Source: SKLM01 sp964514285
GTDB taxonomy: Bacteria > Chloroflexota > Anaerolineae > B4-G1
Length of the DNA stretch: 59,208 nucleotides
NCBI GenBank assembly: GCA_964514285.1
Contig: CAZEQC010000015.1
Span: 1 to 59,208 of the forward strand
Direction: 5' to 3'
This document shows, one piece after another, positions 17,177 through 25,804 of this stretch. The notes beneath the pieces were generated by a model, which worked only from the letters and a program-made list of their open reading frames with translations, was not told the DNA's origin and ran no database searches. A program made the position numbers and the translations under genes. Every line of letters starts with the position of its first letter. The stretch's first letter is position 1.

Positions 17177-17634
17177 TGTCCAAGAGAAAAGTTCTTTTTC
17201 TGTGCACCGGCAACTCCTGTCGGAGCCAGATGGCAGAGGGCTTGGTCAACCATTTCCTGGGCGATCGTTGGGAGGCTTTCTCCGCCGGGACGGAGCCATC
17301 CGGGTACGTCCATCCCCTTGCTATTAAGGCAATGGCGGAGCTGGGCATCAATATATCGGATCAGCGCTCCAAGTCGGTGGGCGAATGTCGCGACACGACG
17401 TTCGACGTCGTGATCACAGTCTGCGATGACGCAGCCGAGAACTGTCCGCTCTGGCTCGGGTCGGGCAACCTCCACCACATTGGCTTTCCCGATCCTGCCG
17501 ATGCTTCGGGTAGCGAGGAGGAGCGCCTGGCGGTCTTCCGCCGGGTGCGGGACGGTTTGCGCCGTGAAGCTACAGCGTATTTGGAGGAGATGGAGGACTT
17601 GACAGCGAAAGGGGAGAACCGTGATGCCACGTGA
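17176..17634 (+). CDS. arsC: Arsenate reductase, thioredoxin-coupled ArsC type
   Basis: 152 residues from ATG 17176 (TGATG overlap with the previous gene; a GTG three bases upstream is possible). Canonical motifs: CTGNSCRS with Cys10 and Arg16, Cys83 and Cys90 in VCDDAAENCP, and Asp106 in FPDPA. These are the catalytic and relay cysteines of the Staphylococcus pI258-type enzyme, which reduces arsenate to arsenite. No arsenite pump (ArsB/Acr3) or ArsR is near, so it is linked to phosphate uptake and not to a standard ars operon. Confidence 0.9.
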   Translation: MSKRKVLFLCTGNSCRSQMAEGLVNHFLGDRWEAFSAGTEPSGYVHPLAIKAMAELGINISDQRSKSVGECRDTTFDVVITVCDDAAENCPLWLGSGNLHHIGFPDPADASGSEEERLAVFRRVRDGLRREATAYLEEMEDLTAKGENRDAT

Positions 17635-18307
17635 GAGTTTCGATCAGGAGTTGCAGCGCCTGCAGGATGCCGTCCTGGCCCTAGGCAGCCGGGTGGAGAG
17701 CGCCATCGTTGACTCGGTTACGAGCCTGAAGGAAAGGGATACCGAAGCCTCTAAGGCTATCATTGCTCAGGATCGTTTCATCAACGAGAAGCGCTTCGAG
17801 CTTGAGGCTGATGCGCTGGCCTTGATCGCCACGCAGCAGCCGATGGCCCGTGACCTGCGGATGATCGCTGCCGTGCTAGATATCACCTCCGAATTGGAAC
17901 GGATAGGGGACTACGCCAAAGGGATAGCAAGTATTCACTTGATGATCGGTGGTCAGCCCTTCATCAAGCCGTTGATCCACCTCCCGGCCATGGCGGCCAA
18001 GGCGAGCGATATGCTGCACGAATCCCTGGAGGCCTTCGCCCGGGGTGACACGGCCTTGGCTCGCGCCATACCAGAGGAGGACGATGAGGTGGACGCCCTC
18101 TACAACCAGGTCTACCGCGAACTGCTCGATCTGATTATTGAGAACGCCAGCCGGATCGACCAGGCCAACTACCTCCTCTGGGCGGCGCATAACTTGGAGC
18201 GATCCGCAGATCGGGTGACCAATATCTGCGAGCGGGTGATCTTCACTGTGACCGGGGAGATGGTAGAGATGGATATGGAGGAGACCGGGGTTGAGAGTAT
18301 TGGGTAG
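17624..18307 (+). CDS. phoU: Phosphate signalling protein PhoU
   Basis: 227 residues from ATG 17624 (spaced seven bases from GGGGAG; a GTG just upstream is the alternative). Two three-helix repeats each carry the family metal-binding motif: ELERIGDYAKG in the first and NLERSADRVTNICE in the second. PhoU couples the Pst transporter to the sensor kinase and represses Pho signalling when phosphate is plentiful. The start overlaps arsC, so this gene is part of the pstCAB-arsC-arsC-phoU operon, and it ends it. Confidence 0.95.
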   Translation: MPRESFDQELQRLQDAVLALGSRVESAIVDSVTSLKERDTEASKAIIAQDRFINEKRFELEADALALIATQQPMARDLRMIAAVLDITSELERIGDYAKGIASIHLMIGGQPFIKPLIHLPAMAAKASDMLHESLEAFARGDTALARAIPEEDDEVDALYNQVYRELLDLIIENASRIDQANYLLWAAHNLERSADRVTNICERVIFTVTGEMVEMDMEETGVESIG

Positions 18308-18355
18308 CGGGTGACAATCGACTGACAGCCCTTCTTGAGTGTTGGTCCTCTCGTC

Positions 18356-18385
18356 AAGGCCCCGCTGGCTTACCAGTGGGGCCTT
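18356..18385 (+). terminator. Hairpin after phoU, possible terminator
   Basis: Arms AAGGCCCCGCTGG (18356-18368) and CCAGTGGGGCCTT (18373-18385) pair over 13 bp with one wobble and a 4-nt loop. No U-run follows, so termination may be weak or factor-assisted. Confidence 0.6.
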
Positions 18386-18410
18386 AGCCTGCTCCTGGTA
18401 ACTGCTCGGC

Positions 18411-18439
18411 TTGACACGGATGCGTCCCTGTGATACAAA
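18411..18439 (+). promoter_or_regulatory. Sigma-70-like promoter for the second pst operon
   Basis: TTGACA (18411-18416), 17-bp spacer, TACAAA (18434-18439). No TTAA repeats lie upstream, so this second transporter may not be controlled by the same Pho box. Confidence 0.6.
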
Positions 18440-18484
18440 TCAGATCGTGGGAAGCCATCGGTTGCTCTGGCTTTGACATCGTGG

Positions 18485-19447
18485 ATGGCCATTCTGTTTC
18501 TGAGGGGGAGAGGTACGTTTAGTCATTCCTGGCGCTGGCGTCTTCTGGCAGCCGGCTTGTGTTTGCTCGTCGTCGGAACCACCCTGGGCGGATGTGGAAG
18601 TTATCACTATGCCGTGCTTGGGGGGCATGAGGACCAAGAGCAGGACTCAGACCAGGCTGTCGAGGCCACGGAGACGATTGAGAACAAAGGGTCCGACACG
18701 CTGGTCAACCTGGCTCTGGCGTGGGCAGAGAGGTACATAGAGCTGTACCCGGACGTGCGCATCTCCGTCACCGGGGGCGGATCGGGCACAGGTATTGCCG
18801 CCTTGATCAACGGGACGGTCGACATCGCCAACGCGTCACGGCAGATGAAACCCGAGGAGATCGAGGCCGCCGAGGCGAACGGCGTCTCCCCTGTCGAGTT
18901 TGTTGTGGCCAGGGATGCTATCGCCGTCGTGGTCCATCCTTCCAACCCCCTGGACACCCTCACCTTCCAGCAGATAGCCGATATCTATACGGGAAAAATC
19001 ACCAACTGGCAGGAGGTCGGTGGCGAGGATCGGCCTATCGTCCTTCTGTCGCGCGAGTCCAACTCCGGGACCTACGTCTACTTCCTCGAAAACGTCGTTC
19101 GCAGGGGTGAAGAGGATAGCGACGTGCTCTTCTCGCCCGCTACGCTGCTGATGCCATCCTCCGAGGGCATTACGTCTGAGGTCAGTCAGAATCCGAATGC
19201 CATCGGCTATGACGGGCTAGGCTATGTGACACCTGAGCAGAAGGTGATAGCCGTGGCGAGGAGGGCTGATGGGCCCTTTGTGTTTCCTGCGGTGGAGACG
19301 GTCAACGATGGGTCTTATCCTATCTCGCGCCCCCTCTACATGTACACCGCTGGGGAGCCTGCCGGTCAGATAGCGACCTACTTGACGTGGGTGAGAGAGG
19401 AGGGGCAAGCTTTGGTGTCTGAGCTGGGATTTGTGCCCCTCCAGTGA
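18485..19447 (+). CDS. pstS: Phosphate-binding lipoprotein PstS (second system)
   Basis: PstS homologue of about 320 residues, only distantly like the PstS at 6513. A signal helix and lipobox (LGGCG) are followed by GSDTLVNLALAW (phosphate loop 1), GGGSGTGIAAL and ESNSGTYVYF (the Ser-Gly-Thr loop, with Tyr in place of Arg-Gly). ATG 18485 is chosen; a TTG four codons upstream is possible. No good ribosome site is seen before either. It heads the pstS-C-A-B-B operon. Confidence 0.9.
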   Translation: MAILFLRGRGTFSHSWRWRLLAAGLCLLVVGTTLGGCGSYHYAVLGGHEDQEQDSDQAVEATETIENKGSDTLVNLALAWAERYIELYPDVRISVTGGGSGTGIAALINGTVDIANASRQMKPEEIEAAEANGVSPVEFVVARDAIAVVVHPSNPLDTLTFQQIADIYTGKITNWQEVGGEDRPIVLLSRESNSGTYVYFLENVVRRGEEDSDVLFSPATLLMPSSEGITSEVSQNPNAIGYDGLGYVTPEQKVIAVARRADGPFVFPAVETVNDGSYPISRPLYMYTAGEPAGQIATYLTWVREEGQALVSELGFVPLQ

Positions 19448-19514
19448 GGACAGGCTGCTTTGAGAAACCTGGCGCATCCTATCTATCGCTCTGTTTGCAA
19501 CTGGGAGATCGACG

Positions 19515-20426
19515 TTGACTGATGACCATGCATTGACGAACGGTGAATCTCGCTGGGCCGAGTTCGTGATTGAGGCTGTCATTCGCGTGCTCGGGTTTTC
19601 GGCTATCGGTTTTGTCACGCTTATCTTCGTCTTTTTGTTGCGGGAGGGACTTCCGACCTTCTTTGAGGTGGGCCCAGCCAATCTCTTTGGCACGCGCTGG
19701 TATCCCACGTTTGATCTTTTCGGCACGCTACCGCTGATTCTGGGCTCACTGCTGGTGACTGTGACGGCCATCGCCATAGCCCTTCCCATGGGGGTTGCGA
19801 CAGCGGTCTTCGTCCGTGAGGTGGCTCCCGACTGGGCACGGGAGGTCCTTAAGCCCATGATCGAGGTCCTGGCTGGTATCCCGTCCGTGGTGTTGGGTTT
19901 CTTCGGCATGACGATCGTTGCCCCTGTCGTCAGAGAGAGGCTGGGCACGCCCACGGGGCTGACGGCCTTCACCGGGGCGCTGATTCTCGCCTATATGTCG
20001 CTACCCACGATTATCAGCGTAGCGGAGGACGCGCTGGATGCGGTGCCCAAGTCCTATCGGGACGGGGCGCGGGCGATGGGCGCCACGGAATGGCAGACGA
20101 TCTGGCGTGTTGTGGTGCCGGCAGCGCGATCGGGCGTCGTCACAGCGGTGATGCTGGGCCTGGGGCGCGCCATTGGCGAGACGATGGCCGTGATGTTGGT
20201 CACGGGCAATGCGGCTCGCATGCCCGTCACCCTCGATTCCTTGTTCCGTCCCGCCCGCACGATGACGGCCACCGTCGCGGCGGAGATGGGAGAGGTGGCT
20301 CAGGGCAGCGTGCATTATCACGTCCTTTTTGGTATAGGACTCATCCTGTTCGTGCTGACGTTCATCATCAACTTGACCGCTGCTATGACGATATTCCAGA
20401 AACGACGCCGGGGCGGGCTGAGGTGA
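19515..20426 (+). CDS. pstC: Phosphate ABC transporter permease PstC (second system)
   Basis: 303 residues, starting at TTG 19515 behind GGGAGA. Six membrane helices, with EVLAGIPSVVLGFFGM, a coupling loop (about 185-205, ALDAVPKSYRDGARAMGAT) and GRAIGETMAVMLVTGNA. Stop and the next start overlap (TGATG), implying coupled translation with pstA. Confidence 0.94.
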   Translation: MTDDHALTNGESRWAEFVIEAVIRVLGFSAIGFVTLIFVFLLREGLPTFFEVGPANLFGTRWYPTFDLFGTLPLILGSLLVTVTAIAIALPMGVATAVFVREVAPDWAREVLKPMIEVLAGIPSVVLGFFGMTIVAPVVRERLGTPTGLTAFTGALILAYMSLPTIISVAEDALDAVPKSYRDGARAMGATEWQTIWRVVVPAARSGVVTAVMLGLGRAIGETMAVMLVTGNAARMPVTLDSLFRPARTMTATVAAEMGEVAQGSVHYHVLFGIGLILFVLTFIINLTAAMTIFQKRRRGGLR

Positions 20427-21271
20427 TGGATCGGTATCAGGTACAGCGTATGGGTTTCGTCTTGCTCGGCCTGATGGCTGTGATCGTTGTCGCTCCGATC
20501 CTCCTGGTCATAGGCTCTGTCGCTGTGAGGGGTTTAGCCGCTATCGACTGGACGTTCCTGACGGCCATGCCTCGCGACGGCATGAGAGCGGGCGGCATCT
20601 TTCCGGCCATTGTCGGGACCCTCTGGCTGACGTTGGGCACGGCGTTGGTAGCCATTCCCATTGGTGTGGGCGGCGCTATCTATCTGGCGGAATACGCCCG
20701 CGATACCTGGCTCACCCGGGCGATCCGATTGGCCATCATCAACCTGGCGGGCGTTCCCTCTGTGGTTTATGGTCTCTTTGGACTTGGGCTTTTCGTGCTC
20801 TTCCTCCAGTTTGGTACCTCTATCGTAGCAGGTTCGCTGACATTGGCCATCATGACGTTGCCCATCATTATCAGCACGACCGAGGAGGCCTTGCGGTCTG
20901 TCCCCACGGAGTTTCGCACGGTCAGCGCCAGCCTGGGTGGCACGCGCTGGCAGGCTATCCGCCACATTGTCCTGCCCCAGGCTATGCCGGGAATCATCAC
21001 GGGCGTCATTCTTGGTCTGCTCCGGGCTGCTGGTGAGACGGCGCCCATTCTGTTCACGGTGGCCGCCTTTTTTCTGCCGCGGTTGCCGCAATCGCCCTTT
21101 GATCAGACGATGGCGCTGCCCTATCACCTCTACGTCATCAGCACCCAGGTTCCGGGTATGCCGGAGGAGACCCAGTATGGCACGGCCCTGGTGTTGCTGG
21201 TGCTGGTTCTTTCGCTGAATGTCGTTGCGACGCTCATTCGCAGCTACTACCGCAGACGTCGGGAGTGGTGA
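20426..21271 (+). CDS. pstA: Phosphate ABC transporter permease PstA (second system)
   Basis: 281 residues from ATG 20426, which overlaps the pstC stop; the open frame extends further upstream but that part is only the shadow of pstC. PstA segments: NLAGVPSVVYGLFGLG, coupling loop EEALRSVPTEFRTVSASLG and RAAGETAPILFTVAAFF. Shorter than the first PstA because it lacks the N-terminal extension. Works with PstC and the two ATPases that follow. Confidence 0.94.
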   Translation: MDRYQVQRMGFVLLGLMAVIVVAPILLVIGSVAVRGLAAIDWTFLTAMPRDGMRAGGIFPAIVGTLWLTLGTALVAIPIGVGGAIYLAEYARDTWLTRAIRLAIINLAGVPSVVYGLFGLGLFVLFLQFGTSIVAGSLTLAIMTLPIIISTTEEALRSVPTEFRTVSASLGGTRWQAIRHIVLPQAMPGIITGVILGLLRAAGETAPILFTVAAFFLPRLPQSPFDQTMALPYHLYVISTQVPGMPEETQYGTALVLLVLVLSLNVVATLIRSYYRRRREW

Positions 21272-21382
21272 GCAGGGAGACGGCATCTCTCGGGGGCACA
21301 CCGCGCTGCTGTCGCGTTAGCGAGCCTTCTTCCTTCAGCCAACCCTGTTGGACGCAGATTTCGGTCTACTGCTCTTAAACCT

Positions 21383-22150
21383 ATGGCGAAACAGGACATC
21401 CCCAAAATTCGTATTGAAAGCGTAAGCTACTTCTACGGCGATAAGCAAGTCCTGCAGGACATCTCCCTGGATGTGCCAGCGAACGCCATCACGGTCTTGT
21501 TTGGACCGGCTGGGGGCGGTAAGACGACGTTGCTCCGCCTCGTCAACCGTCTGAACGACCTGGTGGACGGCACTCGGATGTTGGGGCGTATCTGGCTGGA
21601 TGGGCAAGATGTCTACGCGCCGGACGTCGATCTTCCCACGTTGAGGCGTCGTGTGGGCATGGTCTTCGCCCTGCCGCTCCCTCTGCCGGGCACCGTCCGT
21701 GAAAATGTGACCTACGGACCCGAGCTTGCTGGTGTGCACGATCGTACCGAACAAGACGAGATTGTAATACGTAGTCTCAAGCAGGCTGCCCTTTGGGATG
21801 AAGTGAAGGACCGTCTGGACGAACCGGCCAGTGCTCTTTCAGGGGGGCAGCAGCAGCGACTGTGCATCGCCCGCAGCCTGGCCCTGAAGCCCGATGTGTT
21901 GCTTCTTGACGAACCCACATCTGGCCTCGATCCCATCTCGACGGCCAAGGTGGAGGCTACCTTGGAGGAGTTGAAGGAGGATTATACCATCGTCATCGTG
22001 CCTCACAGCATCCAACAGGCAGCTCGCATCGCCGACTGCGCCGCTTTCTTCTTGATGGGGGAGATGATCGAATATCGTCCCGGTGAACAGATCTTCATCA
22101 ATCCTCGTGAGAAAGAGACGGAGGACTATATCACCGGACGGTTCGGATAG
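21383..22150 (+). CDS. pstB: PstB-like ATPase with altered Q-loop (second system)
   Basis: 255-residue PstB homologue. Walker A GPAGGGKTT, signature LSGGQQQR (from 152), Walker B LLLDEP and the H-loop His (IVPHSIQQAAR) are intact. The Q-loop, VFQRPNPFP in canonical PstB, reads VFALPLPLP, with Ala96 in the place of the Gln that coordinates Mg and contacts the permease. The frame is full-length and the rest is well conserved, so this is not a pseudogene. It is followed 10 bases later by another PstB whose signature motif is altered. Together they look like the two halves of a heterodimer (see findings). Confidence 0.9.
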   Translation: MAKQDIPKIRIESVSYFYGDKQVLQDISLDVPANAITVLFGPAGGGKTTLLRLVNRLNDLVDGTRMLGRIWLDGQDVYAPDVDLPTLRRRVGMVFALPLPLPGTVRENVTYGPELAGVHDRTEQDEIVIRSLKQAALWDEVKDRLDEPASALSGGQQQRLCIARSLALKPDVLLLDEPTSGLDPISTAKVEATLEELKEDYTIVIVPHSIQQAARIADCAAFFLMGEMIEYRPGEQIFINPREKETEDYITGRFG

Positions 22151-22160
22151 GCACTGAGAC

Positions 22161-22913
22161 ATGGAGAAGATCAAGGTAGAGCATCTCGATTTCTACTATG
22201 GCGACCAGCAGGCGCTCAAGGACGTCTCGATTACCATCAAGGATCGTGAGATCACCGCTCTGATTGGGCCGTCTGGGTGTGGCAAGTCGACCTTTCTACG
22301 TTGTCTGGATCGCATGAACGAGACTATCTCTGATACGAGCCTTGAGGGCAAGGTTCTCCTAGATGGACAGGATATCTACGATCCAGACGTCAACGTCGTC
22401 GATCTGCGGCGTCGGGTGGGGATGGTGTTTCAGCGCCCTAATCCGTTTCCTAAGTCGATCTACGACAACGTCGCCTTCGGTCCTCGTATTCTCGGTCTCG
22501 ATGGAGATCGAGATCTGGACGAGGTCGTGGAGCGAAGCCTGCAGGGAGCCGCTTTGTGGGATGAGGTGCGGGACGACCTCCACAGAGATGCCTTGGCGCT
22601 TTCGCTCGGTGAGCAACAGCGGCTCTGCATCGCTCGGGCAGCCGCCGTGAGACCGGAAGTCATCCTGATGGATGAGCCTTGCTCGGCTCTCGATCCTATC
22701 GCTACGCTAAAGATTGAGGAGCTAATACGCGAACTGAAGAAGAGCTACTGCATCGTCATCGTAACCCATAATATGCAGCAGGCAGCGCGCGTCTCGGATA
22801 GGACGGGGATGTTCTGGTTGGGCGAGCTCGTCGAGGTCGACGATACTGAGGTAATCTTCACCAATCCGAGTCAGGAACTGACGGAGGACTATGTCACCGG
22901 TCGGGCAGGATAG
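22161..22913 (+). CDS. pstB: PstB-like ATPase with altered signature motif (second system)
   Basis: 250 residues. Walker A GPSGCGKST, Q-loop VFQRPNPFPKS with Gln91, Walker B VILMDEP and H-loop VTHNMQQA are canonical. The ABC signature is LSLGE (147-151) where LSGGQ is expected; the second Gly and the Gln are replaced. In an ABC dimer the signature of one subunit completes the ATP site of the other, so this change and the Q-loop change in the preceding subunit would fall in the same composite site. Last gene of the second pst operon. Confidence 0.92.
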   Translation: MEKIKVEHLDFYYGDQQALKDVSITIKDREITALIGPSGCGKSTFLRCLDRMNETISDTSLEGKVLLDGQDIYDPDVNVVDLRRRVGMVFQRPNPFPKSIYDNVAFGPRILGLDGDRDLDEVVERSLQGAALWDEVRDDLHRDALALSLGEQQRLCIARAAAVRPEVILMDEPCSALDPIATLKIEELIRELKKSYCIVIVTHNMQQAARVSDRTGMFWLGELVEVDDTEVIFTNPSQELTEDYVTGRAG

Positions 22914-22972
22914 GGCTGGCATAGCGGACACAGGACGAGAAGCTGGAGCAGGATGAGGAGGGAAATCAGCTC

Positions 22973-23770
22973 TTGAACGCTGAGGTGCTCACGATTGCAC
23001 TTGCTCAAATGGATGTTCCTCAGGGCCGGCCTGAGGCTAACCTAGCGCAAGCGCGGGCCTTCGCCGCCCAAGCTCAGGAGGCTGGGGCGGATCTGCTCTT
23101 GCTGCCGGAGCTTTGGCTCCATGGTTACGACCTGGAACAAGCAGAGCGCTGGGCTGCGCCCCTTGGCGAGGGCGGGTTCGCCGATATGGCCGCCATGGCC
23201 CAAGACTTCAAGATCCACCTCGCCGGCTCGCTCCTGGAGCGGCACGAGGAGGGCATCTCCAATACGGCGGTGTTGTACAGTCTTGATGGCGAGTTGTTAG
23301 GCGCCTATCGGAAGATGCATCTCTTCCGCTTGATGCAGGAGCATCACTACCTGACGCCGGGCACCCACGCCACAATCTGCGATACGCCGTGGGGGCCGAC
23401 CGGCCTGGGGATCTGTTACGACCTTCGCTTCCCCGAGCTCTTCCGCACGATGGCCTTGGCCGGCGCGAAGCTCTTCCTGATCCCGGCCCAGTGGCCGGTC
23501 AAGCGGCTCGATGCCTGGCTGTTGTTGGCTCGGGCGCGCGCTGCGGAGAATGAACTGATCGTCGCCGCCTGCAACCGTGTGGGCAGCGATGAGGACGTCC
23601 GCTTTCCTGGCCGGTCCATCGTGGTTGATCCCTGGGGGAACAATATCCTGGAGGGAGATGACCAGGAACGTCTGCTGATCGCTCAGGCGAGCCTGCGGGA
23701 GATTGAGAAGGCGCGTCGCTATCTCACGGTCTACAAGGATCGCCGCCCAGACGCATACGTCGTCCGGTAG
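22973..23770 (+). CDS. Carbon-nitrogen hydrolase (nitrilase superfamily amidase)
   Basis: 265 residues with the complete nitrilase-superfamily triad: Glu46 (LLLPELW), Lys114 (YRKMHLF) and Cys148 (GICYDLRFPE). The family hydrolyses amides such as omega-amides or carbamoyl compounds; the substrate cannot be told from sequence. The start is TTG 22973, about ten bases after GGAGGG. It is 18 bases ahead of the inositol monophosphatase gene, so they are likely cotranscribed. Confidence 0.88.
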   Translation: MNAEVLTIALAQMDVPQGRPEANLAQARAFAAQAQEAGADLLLLPELWLHGYDLEQAERWAAPLGEGGFADMAAMAQDFKIHLAGSLLERHEEGISNTAVLYSLDGELLGAYRKMHLFRLMQEHHYLTPGTHATICDTPWGPTGLGICYDLRFPELFRTMALAGAKLFLIPAQWPVKRLDAWLLLARARAAENELIVAACNRVGSDEDVRFPGRSIVVDPWGNNILEGDDQERLLIAQASLREIEKARRYLTVYKDRRPDAYVVR

Positions 23771-23788
23771 ATCGACGGGAGCATATCT

Positions 23789-24601
23789 ATGGACTATTTA
23801 GCGATTCTTGAATCGGCCAAGGCTATCGCCCACGAGGCAGGAGAGATCGTGGCCCGTGATTTCCCCCGTGGCTCCCTCGGTCGAGTGCGCTTCAAGGGCT
23901 CGGTCAATCCAGTCACGGACACCGACGCTGAGGCCGAAGCCCTGATTCGCGATCGGTTGCGGGACGCGTTCCCGGACCACAGGATGCTGGCCGAGGAGGC
24001 AGGCGGCGATCGATGGAGGGAGCCCGGCGCGCCCATCTGGTTGGTCGATCCCTTAGATGGAACCAATAACTTTGCCCACGGGTTCCCTCACGTTGGCGTC
24101 TCCCTGGCCTTACTCGAGGAACGGCAGCCCGTGGTGGGGGTGGTCTACGATCCTCTGCGGGAGGAGACCTTCAGCGCCACGGTCGGGGGTGGGGCTGCCC
24201 TCAACGGTGAGCCGGTTCACGTCACCCAGGTGGACGATCTGGCCGATGCGTTCCTGGCGACAGGCTTCCCGTATGACCGTCGGACGGCTGCGAATAACAA
24301 CGTCAGACGTCTTGATCATTTTCTCCGCCGTAGCCAGGGCGTGCGGCGGGCCGGCGCGGCCGTGCTCGATCTCTCCTACGTCGCCTGCGGGAGATTTGAT
24401 GGTTTCTGGGAGATCCGTTTGCATCCCTGGGACGTGGCTGCGGGCATCTTAATCGTGCGAGAGGCCGGAGGGAGGACGACCGATTTCGAGGGTGCTCCCG
24501 ACTGTGTCTCCGGTCAGCGCATCGTGGCCTCCAATGGGGCTATTCACGAACAGATGCTGCGGGTGATTCGACAGGGCTCCAACGCACCCCTTCCGGAATG
24601 A
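23789..24601 (+). CDS. suhB: Inositol monophosphatase family protein
   Basis: 270 residues with the Mg-binding motifs of the family: Glu70 (AEEAG), Asp87-Pro-Leu-Asp90-Gly-Thr (DPLDGTNNFAHG) and WDVAAG near residue 214. It dephosphorylates inositol-1-phosphate or related sugar phosphates such as histidinol phosphate or fructose-1,6-bisphosphate; which one is not resolved. Follows the amidase gene closely. Confidence 0.9.
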   Translation: MDYLAILESAKAIAHEAGEIVARDFPRGSLGRVRFKGSVNPVTDTDAEAEALIRDRLRDAFPDHRMLAEEAGGDRWREPGAPIWLVDPLDGTNNFAHGFPHVGVSLALLEERQPVVGVVYDPLREETFSATVGGGAALNGEPVHVTQVDDLADAFLATGFPYDRRTAANNNVRRLDHFLRRSQGVRRAGAAVLDLSYVACGRFDGFWEIRLHPWDVAAGILIVREAGGRTTDFEGAPDCVSGQRIVASNGAIHEQMLRVIRQGSNAPLPE

Positions 24602-25025
24602 TCGGCGCACCTCCAGGGCAATCGCATATGAGTATCCATGTTCGTAGACCCCTGTCTCGAGGTCGGTCTTGGGCCAGGATTCTGGCGTATGTTGCCACTT
24701 TCATCCTCAAGGCTTCGTCGTGAGCTCAGCCGAACGGACGATGGCTACGAGCGTCATATGGCATTACCCCGGCCCCACATCTACTGGCGTAAATCCTGGA
24801 TTTGTGGCATAATTATGGGTCGGAGCCGAGGGGTTCCTTATCGACGTACGAAATTGCGATAGACAACGGATAGCGCCCCGCCTTCTTTTGGGAGCCAACG
24901 TAAATCAAGATGCCTATTGAACACTGCTCGATCGTGGATCGGGTCGTGTTGAGCCGGCTGGGACGGAGCGTTTACGGGCGGCGCGTTCAGAATTCACATA
25001 ATCTTTCTAGTAAGGAGACGACACT
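24602..25025 (+). other. Gene-free spacer before the por operon
   Basis: No convincing gene. A possible -10 CATAAT occurs at 24808 and another at 24997, neither with a good -35. TAAGGAGA at 25011-25018 is the ribosome site of the next gene. A 74-codon open frame inside lacks a ribosome site and family features. Confidence 0.5.
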
Positions 25026-25598
25026 ATGGCACAATTGACCGAGATTCGGTGGCACGGTCGAGGAGGACAGGGCGTGGTTACCGCCGGGGAGCTGTTGGCC
25101 GAGGCTGCACTGGACAGCGGCCAGTACTTCCAGGCTTTTCCCGATTATGGGCCAGAGCGGATGGGGGCGCCTATTCGCGCTTTCACCCGGCTCAGTCCTG
25201 AGCCGATCACCATCCACTCGCAGGTCGAGGAACCCGACGTCGTTCTGGTGCTCGATCCCACGCTGTTGGGCGCGGTGGCGGTCACCGAGGGCCTCAAGGA
25301 CGACGGCGTCCTGCTGGTCAACGCGGCGCTGAGCCCCGAAGAGGTTCGCGAGCAGCTGAATTTCCACAAGGGCAAGGTGTTCACCGTCGACGCAAGCCAC
25401 ATCGCCATCGACGAGATGGGGCGAGAGATCACAAACACGCCGATGTTGGGGCTTTTCGCCGACGCCACCGGATTGGTCGGCCTGGACGATCTGGAGCAGG
25501 AGATCCGGGAGTGGTTCGGCTCGAAGCTCTCCCAGAAAGCCATCGATGCCAACGTTCGCGCTATGCGGCGGGCCGCCGAAGAGGCGAAAGAGGGCTAA
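25026..25598 (+). CDS. porC: 2-oxoacid:ferredoxin oxidoreductase, gamma subunit
   Basis: 190 residues. WHGRGGQGVVTAGELLAEAA near the N-terminus is the glycine-rich signature of the gamma subunit of pyruvate/2-oxoacid:ferredoxin oxidoreductases, followed by QAFPDYGPERMGAPIRAFTR. This enzyme oxidatively decarboxylates pyruvate or another 2-oxoacid to an acyl-CoA, reducing ferredoxin. Ribosome site AAGGAG precedes the ATG. Gene order gamma-delta-alpha-beta is that of four-subunit archaeal-type enzymes. Confidence 0.93.
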   Translation: MAQLTEIRWHGRGGQGVVTAGELLAEAALDSGQYFQAFPDYGPERMGAPIRAFTRLSPEPITIHSQVEEPDVVLVLDPTLLGAVAVTEGLKDDGVLLVNAALSPEEVREQLNFHKGKVFTVDASHIAIDEMGREITNTPMLGLFADATGLVGLDDLEQEIREWFGSKLSQKAIDANVRAMRRAAEEAKEG

Positions 25599-25804
25599 GG
25601 ATCTATCCGCTCCCGACGGGTGTGTGGCATGTGGCACCTCAAGCCCGTCGATTGCGCTGAGTTTGTCGACGTAGCATATCTAAGAACAACTTCGCAGTAG
25701 GTCGATGGGCTGAGCTTTTGACGGATAGCTAAGAGTAAACTTGAGGTTGGAGGCTGAATCCTACAACCTATCATTCGACTGAGTATCTGAAGGAGATTAA
25801 GGTT

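Noticed and set aside
18474..18479. TTGACA as the -35 of the second pstS
   Set aside because: No -10 follows at the right distance and it overlaps the start-codon region; TTGACA at 18411 has a fitting -10.
20090..20425. Upstream extension of the second pstA frame
   Set aside because: It is the +1-frame shadow of pstC; the true ATG overlaps the pstC stop at 20426.
21383..22150. First ATPase of the second pst system as a pseudogene
   Set aside because: Full length, frame intact, all motifs but the Q-loop conserved; the defect is matched by a complementary one in the next gene.
24638..24862. 74-codon open frame in the spacer before porC
   Set aside because: No ribosome site, no recognisable pattern, composition unlike neighbours.
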